The translations under genes were made by a program, and so were the position numbers. A stretch of DNA of 64,000 bases from Streptomyces sp. Isolate_45 (GTDB lineage Bacteria > Actinomycetota > Actinomycetes > Streptomycetales > Streptomycetaceae), in the NCBI RefSeq assembly GCF_024721315.2, contig NZ_JANFAK020000030.1, positions 1 to 64,000 of the forward strand. Reading direction: 5' to 3'. Below, in pieces: positions 8,885-18,439 of the stretch; within the stretch, counting starts at the first letter, position 1; each line of letters starts with the position of its first letter. Under the pieces are notes generated by a model, which saw only the letters and a program-made list of their open reading frames with translations, was not told the DNA's origin and searched no databases.

Positions 8885-8914
8885 AGCGGGGAGGCACTCG
8901 CGTGCCTCCCCGCT
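8885..8914. terminator. Hairpin after trpA
   Basis: A 12-bp perfect inverted repeat (agcggggaggca / tgcctccccgct) with a 6-nt loop, placed 52 nt after the trpA stop and 15 nt before the GTG of the DsbA-like gene. It probably ends the trpCMBA transcript. Confidence 0.8.
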
Positions 8915-8965
8915 CCCACTTCCACCCGATCGGGCTACAGAACCCCCCGTGGGGGCCGCCCTGCG

Positions 8966-9777
8966 TCAGGACCTGCGTACGCCTTCCGCAAGTTCGCCCG
9001 CCAGCGCGCGCACGGCGGACAGGCCGGACGGCAGGTCCGGGGCGTCCAGCAGCAGCTTCACGAAGGCCGAGCCGACGATGACCCCGTCGGCGAAGCCCGC
9101 GACCTGCTTGGCCTGCACGGCGTTGGAGACGCCCAGGCCGACGCAGACGGGGAGCTCGGTCGTCCCGCGGGTGCGGCGCACCAGCTCCTGGGCCTCGTTG
9201 CCGACGGACTCGCGGGTGCCGGTGACGCCCATGAGGGAGGCGGCGTAGACGAAGCCGGAACCGGCGGCCGTGATGGTGGCGAGCCGGGCGTCCTGGCTGC
9301 TGGGGGCCACGACGAAGACGGTCGCGAGACCGTGCTTCGCCGCGTGCTCGCGCCACAGCGCGGACTCCTGGACCGGCAGGTCGGGCAGGATGCAGCCCGC
9401 GCCGCCGGCCGCCGCGAGTTCGGCGGTGAACCGCTCGACGCCGTAGCGGTCGATGGGGTTCCAGTAGGTCATGACCAGGATCGGGACCCCGGTGGCCTCG
9501 AACGCCTCGCGGACCGTCCGCATGACGTCGGCGATCTTCACGCCGCCGCGCAGGGCGATGTCGTCGGCGGTCTGGATGATCGCGCCGTCGAGGACCGGGT
9601 CGCTGTGCGGCAGCCCGATCTCGACGACGTCGGCGCCGCCCTCGATGACGGCCTTGACGGCCTCGATGGCGCCGTCGACGGTCGGGAAGCCGGCCGGCAG
9701 GTAGGCGACGAGGGCCGCGCGGTCCTCGGACTTGGCCTTCGCGAGGGTGCTGCTCAGCAGTTCGATGTTGCCGTTGC

Positions 9778-9781
<4 letters not shown>
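8966..9781 (-). CDS. trpA: Tryptophan synthase alpha subunit
   Basis: 271 aa from GTG 9781; the GTG overlaps the trpB stop by 4 nt. TrpA cleaves indole-3-glycerol phosphate to indole, which is channelled to TrpB. Typical motifs are [28 protein letters not shown] (with the catalytic Glu; the usual family PFSDP reads LPHSDP here), [11 protein letters not shown] with the catalytic Asp, [12 protein letters not shown] and [12 protein letters not shown], with the phosphate site GVIVGSAFV near the end. It is the last gene of trpC-trpM-trpB-trpA. The terminator lies just beyond it. Confidence 0.97.
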
Positions 9782-11031
<1,250 letters not shown>

Positions 11032-11239
11032 GGCCACTACTCCTACGGGTGCGGAAGCGGTACCTACGGGTGACAGGAGTGCTCCGTATCGCGCCGCCGG
11101 CCCGCCGCCCGAGCACCCCAACGGGGGTCACGGGCGTACGGACGGAGCGGTCCGCGCCGGCGGCCGGGGCCGGGGGCGTGGGACCGTACGCGGCCTCCGG
11201 CCGGTACCCGAGGGGGTAACGGGCCGGGGAGGGCCGTCG

Positions 11240-11449
11240 TCAGCGCGCGGCTCCGCCGCGCCATCGCATGCCGTTGACCTGACCGGGCTCGGAGCCGATC
11301 ACGTAGCGCACCCGCCGGCCGTGCACGCGTCGGGCGGGGGCGCGGCAGCCGCGGGGGCGGCAACCGCGCGCCAGCGGCGCGTGCGCCGTCGGCACACCGG
11401 CCGGGCCGTGGCCTGGCCGGGTGCGGACGGGGGAACGGAAGGGCGGCAT
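11240..11449 (-). CDS. trpM: TrpM small protein of the trp operon
   Basis: A 69-aa basic peptide beginning 8 nt after the trpC stop. Its C-terminal half, with RGCRPRGCRAPARRVHGR, RVRYVIGSEPGQVNG and MRWR, matches my memory of the TrpM (TrpX) peptide encoded between trpC and trpB in S. coelicolor, a small modulator of tryptophan synthesis and differentiation. Two cysteines and about 16 arginines are present; the first 27 residues look variable. There is no strong Shine-Dalgarno at the ATG, although GGAG lies inside the trpC end, so translation is probably coupled to trpC. Confidence 0.75.
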   Translation of the reverse strand: MPPFRSPVRTRPGHGPAGVPTAHAPLARGCRPRGCRAPARRVHGRRVRYVIGSEPGQVNGMRWRGGAAR

Positions 11450-11457
11450 GGGAAGGG

Positions 11458-12267
11458 TCAGCTCCGGCCGTGGCGCAGGGCGGGGTGGGCGCCGGCGGCG
11501 ACGAGGTCGGCCACGGCCGACTTCGGGTCGCGGCCGGTGACCAGGGACTCGCCGACGAGCACGGCGTCCGCGCCCTCGTTGGCGTAGGCGATCAGGTCGT
11601 GCGGTCCGCGGATGCCGGACTCGGCGATCTTCACGATATGGGCGGGGATCTCCGGGGCGACGCGCTCGAAGGTGGAGCGGTCGACCTTGAGGTCCTTCAG
11701 GTTGCGCGCGTTGACGCCGATGATCTTGGCGCCCGCGGCCACCGCGCGTTCGACTTCCTCCTCGTCGTGGACCTCGACGAGCGGGGTGAGACCGATGGAC
11801 TCGGCCCGCTCGATGAGGGAGACGAGCGCCTCCTGCTCCAGGGCCGCCACGATCAGCAGCGCGAGGTCGGCGCCGTAGGCGCGGGCCTCCCACAGCTGGT
11901 AGGCCGTGACGATGAAATCCTTGCGCAGGATCGGGATGTCCACGCGGGCGCGGACGGCCTCCAGGTCGGCCAGCGAGCCGCCGAAACGACGCTGCTCGGT
12001 GAGGACGGAGATGACCGACGCACCGCCCGCCTCGTAGTCGGCGGCGAGCCCGGCCGGATCGGCGATCGCGGCCAGCGCACCCTTGGACGGGCTGGACCGC
12101 TTGACCTCGCAGATCACCTTGACGCTGTCGCCGCGCAGGGCGGCGACACCGTCCTTGGCCCGGGGCGCCTTGGCGGCACGCTCCTTGAGCTCGTCGAGGC
12201 TGACGCGGGCCTGCCGTTCGGCAAGGTCTTCGCGGACCCCTTCGATGATCTCGTCGAGCACACTCAC
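11458..12267 (-). CDS. trpC: Indole-3-glycerol phosphate synthase
   Basis: 269 aa, TIM barrel. It converts CdRP to indole-3-glycerol phosphate. Catalytic regions are [11 protein letters not shown] (Lys), ILRKDFIV (Lys), LVEVHDEEE (Glu), [12 protein letters not shown] (Asn), KIAESGIRG (Glu/Ser) and VLVGESLV. The start GTG 12267 has GGAAGGGGG centred about 12 nt upstream; the next GTG two codons later is possible. It is the first gene of trpCMBA. Upstream (12268-12436) is a 169-bp spacer that should hold the operon promoter; no run of Trp codons suggesting a leader peptide was found there. Confidence 0.97.
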   Translation of the reverse strand: MSVLDEIIEGVREDLAERQARVSLDELKERAAKAPRAKDGVAALRGDSVKVICEVKRSSPSKGALAAIADPAGLAADYEAGGASVISVLTEQRRFGGSLADLEAVRARVDIPILRKDFIVTAYQLWEARAYGADLALLIVAALEQEALVSLIERAESIGLTPLVEVHDEEEVERAVAAGAKIIGVNARNLKDLKVDRSTFERVAPEIPAHIVKIAESGIRGPHDLIAYANEGADAVLVGESLVTGRDPKSAVADLVAAGAHPALRHGRS

Positions 12268-12436
12268 GCGAGCGGCCCCCTTCCGGGTTGATGACGGTCG
12301 GCCGCCTTGCGGACACGTACCACTGCAAGGTCAGCACTCAAATGGTATCCGCAGGTCGCCGCGGCCTCCGCACGGACTTCAACGTTTCCCAATGGCTGGA
12401 CACGGAATCCGGCCTTCCTCCAGGCTCCGCGCGCCG

Positions 12437-12976
12437 TCAGGGAGCCAGTGCGGAACCGAAGGGGAAATTCCGGACAATCGCGAAACCTGTCGTCAGGACG
12501 GCGACCGCCCACCAGGCGGCCCGGCCCGGGGCGAGCCGGGGCGCCGGCCGGCCGCGGAAGGCCCGTACGAGCCACAGCGCCGCGAACCCGGCGAAGACGA
12601 GGTAACCGACCACCGCCACGGCGTTCGCCCCGAGAGCGGTCACCAGGTCGCCGTTCGCGAAGGCGTGCGCGCTGCGCAGCCCGCCGCAGCCGGGGCACAG
12701 CACCCCGGTCAGCCGGAACAGCGGGCAGACCGGGTAGTGGCCGGGCTCGTTCGGATCGACCGCCCCCACGTACGCGAAGGCGGCCGCGACCCCCGCCAGG
12801 GTGAGCACCGGGGCCACCAGCCGCCGGGCCCGGGAGGCCCGTACGGGGTCGGCGGGGGGCACCGGGAGCGACCAGGACGGAGCCGGGCCGGGGGCGGGCG
12901 GGGGCGCGGGCGCGCGGGGCGGCGGCGGAGCGGAGGGGGTGCGAGGGGCGTCCACCCGCCGATTCTCGCCGGTCAT
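12437..12976 (-). CDS. DUF2752 family membrane protein
   Basis: 179 aa if read from ATG 12976; GTG 12955 in the same frame is an alternative. A Pro/Ala-rich cytoplasmic N-terminus leads to three membrane segments. The family hallmark CPLFRLTGVLCPGCGGLRSA (Cys-rich CPGCG motif between helices 1 and 2) is intact, followed by FANGDLVTALGANAV. The function of DUF2752 is unknown; the cysteine motif suggests metal or redox binding. The gene sits between the hisI-trpE unit and trpC on the same strand, and its start lies just past a terminator hairpin. Confidence 0.85.
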   Translation of the reverse strand: MTGENRRVDAPRTPSAPPPPRAPAPPPAPGPAPSWSLPVPPADPVRASRARRLVAPVLTLAGVAAAFAYVGAVDPNEPGHYPVCPLFRLTGVLCPGCGGLRSAHAFANGDLVTALGANAVAVVGYLVFAGFAALWLVRAFRGRPAPRLAPGRAAWWAVAVLTTGFAIVRNFPFGSALAP

Positions 12977-12980
12977 GACA

Positions 12981-13009
12981 AAAGGCGCAGCCCGACGGGC
13001 CGCGCCTTT
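12981..13009 (-). terminator. Intrinsic terminator of the hisI-trpE unit
   Basis: Arms aaaggcgc (12981-12988) and gcgccttt (13002-13009) with an inner gccc/gggc pairing; read on minus it is followed by TTTTGT. It lies 35 nt after the HGxxPAAW gene stop and ends 4 nt before ATG 12976 of the next gene. Confidence 0.85.
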
Positions 13010-13044
13010 CGAACCGTGTCCCTGCCGGACCACGGGTGCCGCGC

Positions 13045-13296
13045 TCAGACCTTGGCGGGAACCCGGTTGGCGGCGATGACCTCGGCGAGGTCGCGGTGGG
13101 TGGCCTTCGGCGCGCCCATGCCCGCCGCCCGCATCGCCATGCCCACGACACCGCCGAGCACGACGACGACGAGGCCCGCCCAGAACCCGAGCGGGTTCGC
13201 CAGCACCATGAAGGCGCCGGAGACGCAGAAACCGATGAAGGCGATGATGACACCGGTCCAGGCGGCCGGGGTGTGTCCGTGGCTCGTGCCCGCCAT
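13045..13296 (-). CDS. HGxxPAAW family small membrane protein
   Basis: 83 aa from ATG 13296, chosen because GAGGAG lies 7 nt upstream. The name-giving motif HGHTPAAW is at residues 6-13, followed by two membrane helices (about 15-37 and 42-66) and a short soluble tail. The family is restricted to actinobacteria and its role is unknown. Genomic association with trpE and with the Trp-associated membrane protein just upstream suggests, but does not show, a link to tryptophan metabolism or transport. Confidence 0.88.
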   Translation of the reverse strand: MAGTSHGHTPAAWTGVIIAFIGFCVSGAFMVLANPLGFWAGLVVVVLGGVVGMAMRAAGMGAPKATHRDLAEVIAANRVPAKV

Positions 13297-13375
13297 GAGT
13301 TGCTCCTCGTTGCTCTGTCGCACGTGCTGTGCCGCACGCTCGGTGACATTGTCCCGCACCGGGCGGGATGATTCT

Positions 13376-14014
13376 TCAGCGGGTCGGGTCCTCGCCGCGG
13401 TCCAGAGCCTTCCACAAGTCTTCCGGCCGGTCCGGGTCCACCGCGGCGGGTTTGCGCGTCCGGGGGCTGCCGTCACGCTCGTAGCGCCCGCCCATGGCCG
13501 GCCAGGTCCGACCGAAGCGCAGGGCCAGCAGCCCGGCGAGCAGGATCAGGACGGCGCCGCCGGCCGCGACGTACGGCCAGACCGTATGGCTCAGTTCCGC
13601 CACCCGGGCGGCGGTGTCCGCCGTGGCGGTGGCGGCCCGGTCGTCCAGGGTGCGGCGGTCGTCGGCGGCGGCCAGGGCGGCCAGGGCCGCGCCCAGACCG
13701 CTCAGCGCGAGCAGCCCGGACACCAACAGCCGACTGCGGCCGCGTACGGCGAACACCGCCACCAGGGCGGCCAGGCCGACGATGGCCAGCGCCGCCGGTA
13801 GACCGGTGACGGCCTGCCCGTCCGCGGTCAGCGGGAGCCGGTCGCCGCCGACGGCGGCGCTGCCCCGGGCCCAGACCCGGCCGGAGGCCAGCAGGACGAC
13901 GGTGGCGCCGAGCGCGCCGAGCAGCAGGGCGACGGCCACGCTGCGGCGGCCGGCCTTGCTCTCGGGGGCCTCGACTTCGTTGCGGGGGTGGGGTACGGCA
14001 CTCACGTACCCCAC
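13376..14014 (-). CDS. Trp biosynthesis-associated membrane protein (TIGR02234 type)
   Basis: 212 aa from GTG 14014, or 209 from GTG 14005, which is better spaced from AGGGG. There are four predicted membrane helices: VAVALLLGALGATVVLLASG, PAALAIVGLAALVAVFAV, a third around residues 95-112 and VWPYVAAGGAVLILLAGLLA, with a large loop between helices 1 and 2 and a soluble tail ending PEDLWKALDRGEDPT. The tail motif and the position immediately after trpE identify the actinobacterial family that travels with trp genes. Biochemical function is unknown. It begins about 14 nt after trpE and is co-transcribed with it. Confidence 0.85.
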   Translation of the reverse strand: MGYVSAVPHPRNEVEAPESKAGRRSVAVALLLGALGATVVLLASGRVWARGSAAVGGDRLPLTADGQAVTGLPAALAIVGLAALVAVFAVRGRSRLLVSGLLALSGLGAALAALAAADDRRTLDDRAATATADTAARVAELSHTVWPYVAAGGAVLILLAGLLALRFGRTWPAMGGRYERDGSPRTRKPAAVDPDRPEDLWKALDRGEDPTR

Positions 14015-14028
14015 TATCCCCTACGGCC

Positions 14029-15519
14029 TCAGCCCCGGTGGAGGCGGTTCGCCGCTCCGACCGCCCGGAGCACGGCGGCCGCCTTGTTGCGGCACTCGTT
14101 GTCCTCCAGCTCGGGCACCGAATCCGCGACGACACCCGCGCCCGCCTGCACGTACGCCGTCCCGTCGCGCAGCAGCGCGGTCCGGATGGCGATGGCCGTG
14201 TCGGAGTCGCCGGCGAAGTCCAGGTAGCCGACGCATCCGCCGTACAGGCCGCGGCGGGTGGGCTCCAGCTCCTCGATGATCTGCATGGCGCGCGGCTTGG
14301 GCGCCCCGGACAGGGTGCCGGCCGGGAAGCAGGCCGTGAGCACGTCGAAGGCCGTGCGGCCCTCGGCGACGCGTCCGGTGACCGTCGAGACGATGTGCAT
14401 GACGTGCGAATAGCGCTCGATGCTCATGAAGTCGACGACCTCGACGGAACCCGGCTCGCAGACCCGGCCCAGGTCGTTGCGGCCCAGGTCGACGAGCATC
14501 AGGTGCTCGGCCCGCTCCTTGGGGTCGGCCAGCAACTCGTCCGCGAGGTCGTTGTCCTCCTGCGGGGTCGCGCCGCGATGGCGGGTGCCGGCGATCGGAT
14601 GGACCATGGCCCGCCCGTCCTCGACCTTCACCAGCGCCTCGGGGCTGGAGCCGACCACGTCGAAGCCGTTCTCGAAACGGAAGAGGTACATGTACGGCGA
14701 CGGGTTCGTGGCCCGCAGCACCCGGTACACGTCCAGCGCGGAGGCCTCGCAGGGGGTCTCGAACCGCTGCGAGGGCACCACCTGGAACGCCTCGCCGGCC
14801 CGGATCCGCTCCTTGATGTCCTCGACGGCGGCCTGGTACTGCTCGCCGCCCCACAACGCGGAGAACTCGGGCAGCTCGGAGACCGGCAGCGGGGTGGGGA
14901 GGTAGGGGGCGGGGCGGGCCAGGTCCGCCTCCATCGCGTCCAGCCGGGCGACCGCGTCCGCGTACGCCTCGTCCACACCCGTGTCGAGGTCGTTGTGGTT
15001 GATCGCGTTGGCGATGAGCTGGACCGTGCCGTCCCAGTGGTCCAGGACCGCCAGGTCGGAGGTGAGCAGCATGGTCAGCTCGGGCAGCTCCAGGTCGTCG
15101 CGGCCGTGCTCCCCGATGCGTTCCAGGCGGCGCACGATGTCGTAGCCGAGGTAGCCCACCATGCCGCCCGTGAAGGGGGGCATGCCGGCCGCGAGGTCGC
15201 GGGGGGTGTGCAGGGCCTCGACGGTGGCGCGCAGCGCGTCGAGGGGGTCGCCGTCGGTGGGGACGCCGACGGGCGGGGTGCCGATCCAGTGCGCCTGCCC
15301 GTCCCGGACGGTGAGGGTGGAGTCGCTGCGCACGCCGATGAAGGAGTACCGGGACCAGGACCGGCCGTTCTCCGCGGACTCCAGCAGGAAGGTGCCGGTG
15401 CGTTCGGCCGCCAGCTTCCGGTAGAGCCCTACGGGGGTGTCCCCGTCCGCGAGCAGCTTGCGGCTGACGGGGATGACGCGGCGGTCCACCGCGAGTTTGC
15501 GGAACGTCTCAAGATCCAT
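14029..15519 (-). CDS. trpE: Anthranilate synthase component I
   Basis: 496 aa. Makes anthranilate from chorismate with a TrpG glutaminase, which is not in this window. The N-terminal feedback site [18 protein letters not shown] is present; the chorismate-binding core shows [52 protein letters not shown] and [15 protein letters not shown], plus GGCVGYLDF and [10 protein letters not shown]. Start ATG 15519 is 15 nt after the hisI stop, so it is expressed from the hisI promoter rather than from a trp-specific leader. Two small membrane-protein genes follow. Confidence 0.97.
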   Translation of the reverse strand: MDLETFRKLAVDRRVIPVSRKLLADGDTPVGLYRKLAAERTGTFLLESAENGRSWSRYSFIGVRSDSTLTVRDGQAHWIGTPPVGVPTDGDPLDALRATVEALHTPRDLAAGMPPFTGGMVGYLGYDIVRRLERIGEHGRDDLELPELTMLLTSDLAVLDHWDGTVQLIANAINHNDLDTGVDEAYADAVARLDAMEADLARPAPYLPTPLPVSELPEFSALWGGEQYQAAVEDIKERIRAGEAFQVVPSQRFETPCEASALDVYRVLRATNPSPYMYLFRFENGFDVVGSSPEALVKVEDGRAMVHPIAGTRHRGATPQEDNDLADELLADPKERAEHLMLVDLGRNDLGRVCEPGSVEVVDFMSIERYSHVMHIVSTVTGRVAEGRTAFDVLTACFPAGTLSGAPKPRAMQIIEELEPTRRGLYGGCVGYLDFAGDSDTAIAIRTALLRDGTAYVQAGAGVVADSVPELEDNECRNKAAAVLRAVGAANRLHRG

Positions 15520-15534
15520 GGCGTGGGACCCTAC

Positions 15535-15900
15535 CTATTCGGCGTCGGAGAGCAGGACGTCGGCGTCGAAGCACGTGCGGGCGCCGGTGTGGCAGGCGGC
15601 GCCGACCTGGTCGACCTTGACGAGCACGGTGTCGGCGTCGCAGTCCAGGGCGACGGACTTCACGTGCTGGAAGTGGCCGGAAGTATCCCCCTTGACCCAG
15701 TACTCGCCGCGGCTGCGGGACCAGTACGTACAGCGTCCCGTGGTCAGGGTGCGGTGCAGGGCCTCGTCGTCCATCCAGCCGAGCATGAGCACCTCACCGG
15801 TGTCGTACTGCTGGGCGATGGCCGGTACCAGACCGTCCGCGGAGCGCTTGAGGCGGGCGGCGACGGCGGGATCGAGGGAGGACGTACTCATGTGGGCCAT
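15535..15900 (-). CDS. hisI: Phosphoribosyl-AMP cyclohydrolase
   Basis: 121 aa; third step of histidine synthesis, opening the purine ring of PR-AMP. The magnesium site DCDADTVLV and zinc-ligand cysteines in [12 protein letters not shown] are intact; [14 protein letters not shown] and [15 protein letters not shown] are the N-terminal signatures. Only the cyclohydrolase domain is present, so HisE is encoded elsewhere. ATG 15900 or ATG 15891 can start it; neither has a clear ribosome binding site. It heads the hisI-trpE transcript and is divergent from the TIGR03085 gene. Confidence 0.96.
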   Translation of the reverse strand: MAHMSTSSLDPAVAARLKRSADGLVPAIAQQYDTGEVLMLGWMDDEALHRTLTTGRCTYWSRSRGEYWVKGDTSGHFQHVKSVALDCDADTVLVKVDQVGAACHTGARTCFDADVLLSDAE

Positions 15901-15971
15901 TGTGCCGGGTCGGGGCGGCGGTTACGGATCACTGTCCAGCTGATGAGCGGGCGAGGGGCTGCTTCCAGCCG

Positions 15972-15977
15972 TAGGCT
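15972..15977 (+). promoter_or_regulatory. -10 element of a leaderless promoter
   Basis: TAGGCT followed by exactly 7 nt and then ATG 15985. TANNNT-N7-start is the classic actinobacterial leaderless arrangement, where transcription begins at the start codon. Confidence 0.6.
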
Positions 15978-15984
15978 TGCCGCC

Positions 15985-16617
15985 ATGTCTACCCATGCGA
16001 AGCGTGAACGACTGCTCCTGGCCGACCTGTTGGAAGCCGCGGGACCGGAGGCGCCGACGCTGTGCGACGGCTGGCGGACGCGGGAGCTGGCCGCGCACGT
16101 GGTCGTCCGGGAACGGCGGCCGGACGCGGCGGGGGGTCTGCTGCTGAACGCCCTCAAGGCGCGGCTGGACAAGGTCATGGAGGAGTACGCCGCCAAGCCG
16201 TACGAGGAACTCCTCCAACTGATCCGGACCGGGCCGCCGAGGATGTCGGTGTACGCGCTGAAGCAGATCGACGAGGCGGCGAACGCGGTGGAGTTCTACG
16301 TCCACGCGGAGGACGTCCGGCGCGCTCAGCCGGACTGGTCGCCGCGGGAGCTCGATCCGGTGTTCTCGGACGTCCTGTGGTCGCGCCTGGAGCGCCTGGC
16401 CCGGCTCACGGGACGCAAGTCCCCCGTCGGGCTCGTCCTGCGCCGCCCGAACGGTCAGACGTCGGTGGCGCACAAGGGCACCCCGGTGGTGACGGTCACC
16501 GGGGAGCCGGGGGAACTGACACTGTTCTGCTTCGGCCGCCAGGCCGCTGCCGCGGTGGAACTCGACGGCCCGAAGGAAGCGGTGGCCCGCTTGACGGAGG
16601 CCCGCCTGGGCCTCTGA
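15985..16617 (+). CDS. TIGR03085 family DinB/MDMPI-like metal-binding protein
   Basis: 210 aa. The N-terminal helical-bundle signature TLCDGWRTRELAAHVVVRER carries the metal-ligand histidine used by mycothiol-dependent maleylpyruvate isomerase-like proteins; a second histidine is in EFYVHAEDVRR near residue 112. A C-terminal mixed domain (VTGEPGELTLFCFGRQAA) completes the family architecture. Mycothiol-dependent chemistry is an inference from the superfamily. It is transcribed away from hisI and probably from a leaderless promoter. A long non-coding stretch follows. Confidence 0.85.
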   Translation: MSTHAKRERLLLADLLEAAGPEAPTLCDGWRTRELAAHVVVRERRPDAAGGLLLNALKARLDKVMEEYAAKPYEELLQLIRTGPPRMSVYALKQIDEAANAVEFYVHAEDVRRAQPDWSPRELDPVFSDVLWSRLERLARLTGRKSPVGLVLRRPNGQTSVAHKGTPVVTVTGEPGELTLFCFGRQAAAAVELDGPKEAVARLTEARLGL

Positions 16618-16663
16618 CCTGGCCGGTCGGGGGGGGTGTGATGGTGGGGCGGTGCGGGGGGCT

Positions 16664-16769
16664 GCTGCGGGTGGGGTCGGGGCCGTGCGGGTGCGGGTGT
16701 GGGTGTGGGGTGGCTGCGGGTGGGGTCGGGGCGTGCGGGTGCGGGGCGGCTGTGGGTGGGTCGGGGCCG
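16664..16769 (+). repeat. G-rich degenerate repeats, possible G-quadruplex
   Basis: Three related units start with gctgcgggtggggtcggggc at 16664, gctgcgggtggggtcggggc at 16713 and gctgtgggtgggtcggggcc near 16749. The plus strand carries many runs of three or more G separated by 1-5 nt. Confidence 0.6.
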
Positions 16770-16773
16770 GTGC

Positions 16774-16891
16774 CGGGGTGGGGTGTCGTCCGGGACGGGC
16801 ATGATTTATGGCGCCCTGTCCGAGCGGGATTCGCCGGGCGGTACCGCGCGCCAACAAATCACGTTTTGGTCCCGGACGACACCCCACCCCG
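16774..16891. repeat. 23-bp perfect inverted repeat with 72-bp spacer
   Basis: Arm 16774-16796 (starting cggggtggggtgtcg) is the exact reverse complement of 16869-16891. The spacer is less GC-rich and has further imperfect pairing (gattt with aaatc, tggcgc with gcgcca), so the whole 118 bp could form one long hairpin. Confidence 0.8.
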
Positions 16892-16996
16892 TCCCCGACC
16901 CCGACCTACGGCACACCGCCCCGTTCCGGCCCCCGCCTCATATCCAGCCTCGCCGCACACCGAATCCCGCCGCACCATCAGTCCCGCCGCACCATT

Positions 16997-17040
16997 CAGC
17001 CTCGCCGGCGTTTGAGGCGCGGGGTCCGGGGCGGAGCCCC
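16997..17040. repeat. Dispersed intergenic repeat, copy A
   Basis: cagcctcgccggcgtttgag begins the copy, followed by gcgcggggtccggggcggag and cccc. A shortened, diverged copy (cagccccgccggcgattggc) starts at 17107. The same repeat is at 44769-44923 (two copies) and 51921-51983. Confidence 0.85.
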
Positions 17041-17161
17041 AGGGGCCTGTACCCGCACGGCTCCGCAAGCCGAACCCCGGCAGCAAACCCGACCCCGCCG
17101 CACATCCAGCCCCGCCGGCGATTGGCGCGGGGTCCCGGGAGGACCGGCGGGGCCGAAACGG

Positions 17162-18424
17162 TCAGGTCAGGGAGAGTTCCGCTCGGCGGACCGCGGGGGC
17201 CCAGGTGCCTACGGCCGCTCCCGCCATGCTCAGCGCGCCGCCGGCGAGGAACACCGGGGTGATCCCCCAGAGCTCGGCCGCCAGCCCGAAGACGGGGTAG
17301 GCCAGCGGGGCCAGCCCCACCGCCGTGAAGGCCATGACGGAGCTGACCCGGCCCAGATAGGAGGGGTCGGTGGCGGTCTGGATCAGGGCGACGGCCAGCC
17401 CTCCGCAGATCCCGCAGACGAGCCCGGTGACCAGCGCCAGCGCCACCGCCGAGGTGAGGGTCGGCGCCAGGGCCAGGGCCCCGATGCCGGCGGAGCCGGC
17501 GATCAGGGTGGCGTTCTGCCACGCCCCGGCGCGGGGGAAGCGCGGGATCAGGGTGAGCAGCAGGGCACTGGCGGCGGCTCCCGCGCCGAGGGAGCCGACG
17601 ACCCAGCCGACCCCGCCGGCGCCCCAGCCGCGTTCCCCGGCGAGCAGGATCAGCCCGAGGGTGAGCGGGGCCGAGGTGCCGAGTTGGCTGAGCGCACCGG
17701 AGAGGACGAGGGGCCCTATCAGCCCGTGCCGCCGGATGTACGCCAGCCCTGAGCGCAGCTGCTGCCAGGCGCCACTCCCGCTGCCCCGCGCCCGAGCCCC
17801 GGCGCGGGCATCCCGCGCGGCGTCCCCCGGCGCCCCCGCCCCCGGGAGGGGGGAGATGCGGACCGTGAGCAGGAGGAGGAGCGACGCCGCGAACAGGGCG
17901 GCGGCCACCGCGAAGGCCGTCGCGGGGCCGCCCAGGCCCATGGCGAGGCCCGCGGCCGGCGGCCCGGCGGTGTGGCCGACGCGTTCGGCGAGGCTCCGCA
18001 GGCCCTGGACGCGTACGAGGTGCCCGGGCTCGGCGATCCGCGGCGGCAGCGCGCCGACGGCGGGCATGAACAGGGCGTCGACCAGCCCGAACACGAGGGC
18101 CACGACGACCAGGAGCCACAGGCCGGGCGAGGTGAGGGCGACGACCGCCGCGAGGGCGAGGATCACCGCGCACCGGACGGCGTCGGAGGAGAGGACGACG
18201 AGGCGCGGCCCGAACCGGTCGGCGACGACCCCGCCGCCCAGCATGAGCAGGGCGCGGGGCACCGCTCCGGCGGCCATGACCAGGCCGACCTCGCCGGGTC
18301 CGGCGGTCTGCGCGGCGGCCCAGCCGAGGGCGAGGAAGTAGATGCCGTCCCCGATGAGGGAGGCCGCGTACGCCCCGAGCCACCGCAGGACGTTCCCGTC
18401 ACGCAACACGGCTGCCGCGCCCAC
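17162..18424 (-). CDS. MFS transporter
   Basis: 420 aa with about twelve membrane segments. The start GTG 18424 has GAGGAGG 7 nt upstream. The loop 2-3 signature GGGVVADRFGPRLVVLSSDA is typical of the major facilitator superfamily, and the overall pattern resembles Streptomyces drug/metabolite exporters of the MFS_3 type. The substrate is unknown. It is separated from hisF by 84 bp containing a 14-bp perfect palindrome overlapping a -10 hexamer, so it is probably a separate repressor-controlled transcript rather than part of the his operon. Confidence 0.88.
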   Translation of the reverse strand: MGAAAVLRDGNVLRWLGAYAASLIGDGIYFLALGWAAAQTAGPGEVGLVMAAGAVPRALLMLGGGVVADRFGPRLVVLSSDAVRCAVILALAAVVALTSPGLWLLVVVALVFGLVDALFMPAVGALPPRIAEPGHLVRVQGLRSLAERVGHTAGPPAAGLAMGLGGPATAFAVAAALFAASLLLLLTVRISPLPGAGAPGDAARDARAGARARGSGSGAWQQLRSGLAYIRRHGLIGPLVLSGALSQLGTSAPLTLGLILLAGERGWGAGGVGWVVGSLGAGAAASALLLTLIPRFPRAGAWQNATLIAGSAGIGALALAPTLTSAVALALVTGLVCGICGGLAVALIQTATDPSYLGRVSSVMAFTAVGLAPLAYPVFGLAAELWGITPVFLAGGALSMAGAAVGTWAPAVRRAELSLT

Positions 18425-18439
18425 CGCACCCCCTCCTCG

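Larger units (their letters stand above)
16618..17161. other. 544-bp intergenic region rich in repeats
   Basis: This lies between the convergent TIGR03085 and MFS genes. It holds, in order, a G-rich degenerate repeat block, a large inverted repeat, a C-rich stretch, and a copy plus a diverged copy of a dispersed 'cgccggcgtttgaggcgcgg' repeat. No reading frame here resembles a protein; predicted peptides are low-complexity Pro/Arg or Gly/Arg runs. Confidence 0.8.

Noticed and set aside
12268..12436. Leader peptide or attenuator before trpC
   Set aside because: No short frame with consecutive Trp codons and no convincing terminator/antiterminator pair was found.
15520..15534. trpE attenuation leader
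   Set aside because: Only 15 nt separate hisI and trpE, leaving no room for a leader peptide and hairpins.
16699..17262. Plus-strand Pro/Ser/Arg-rich frame over the intergenic repeats
   Set aside because: It is built from repeat sequence and the antisense of the MFS 3' end, with no family similarity or ribosome binding site.
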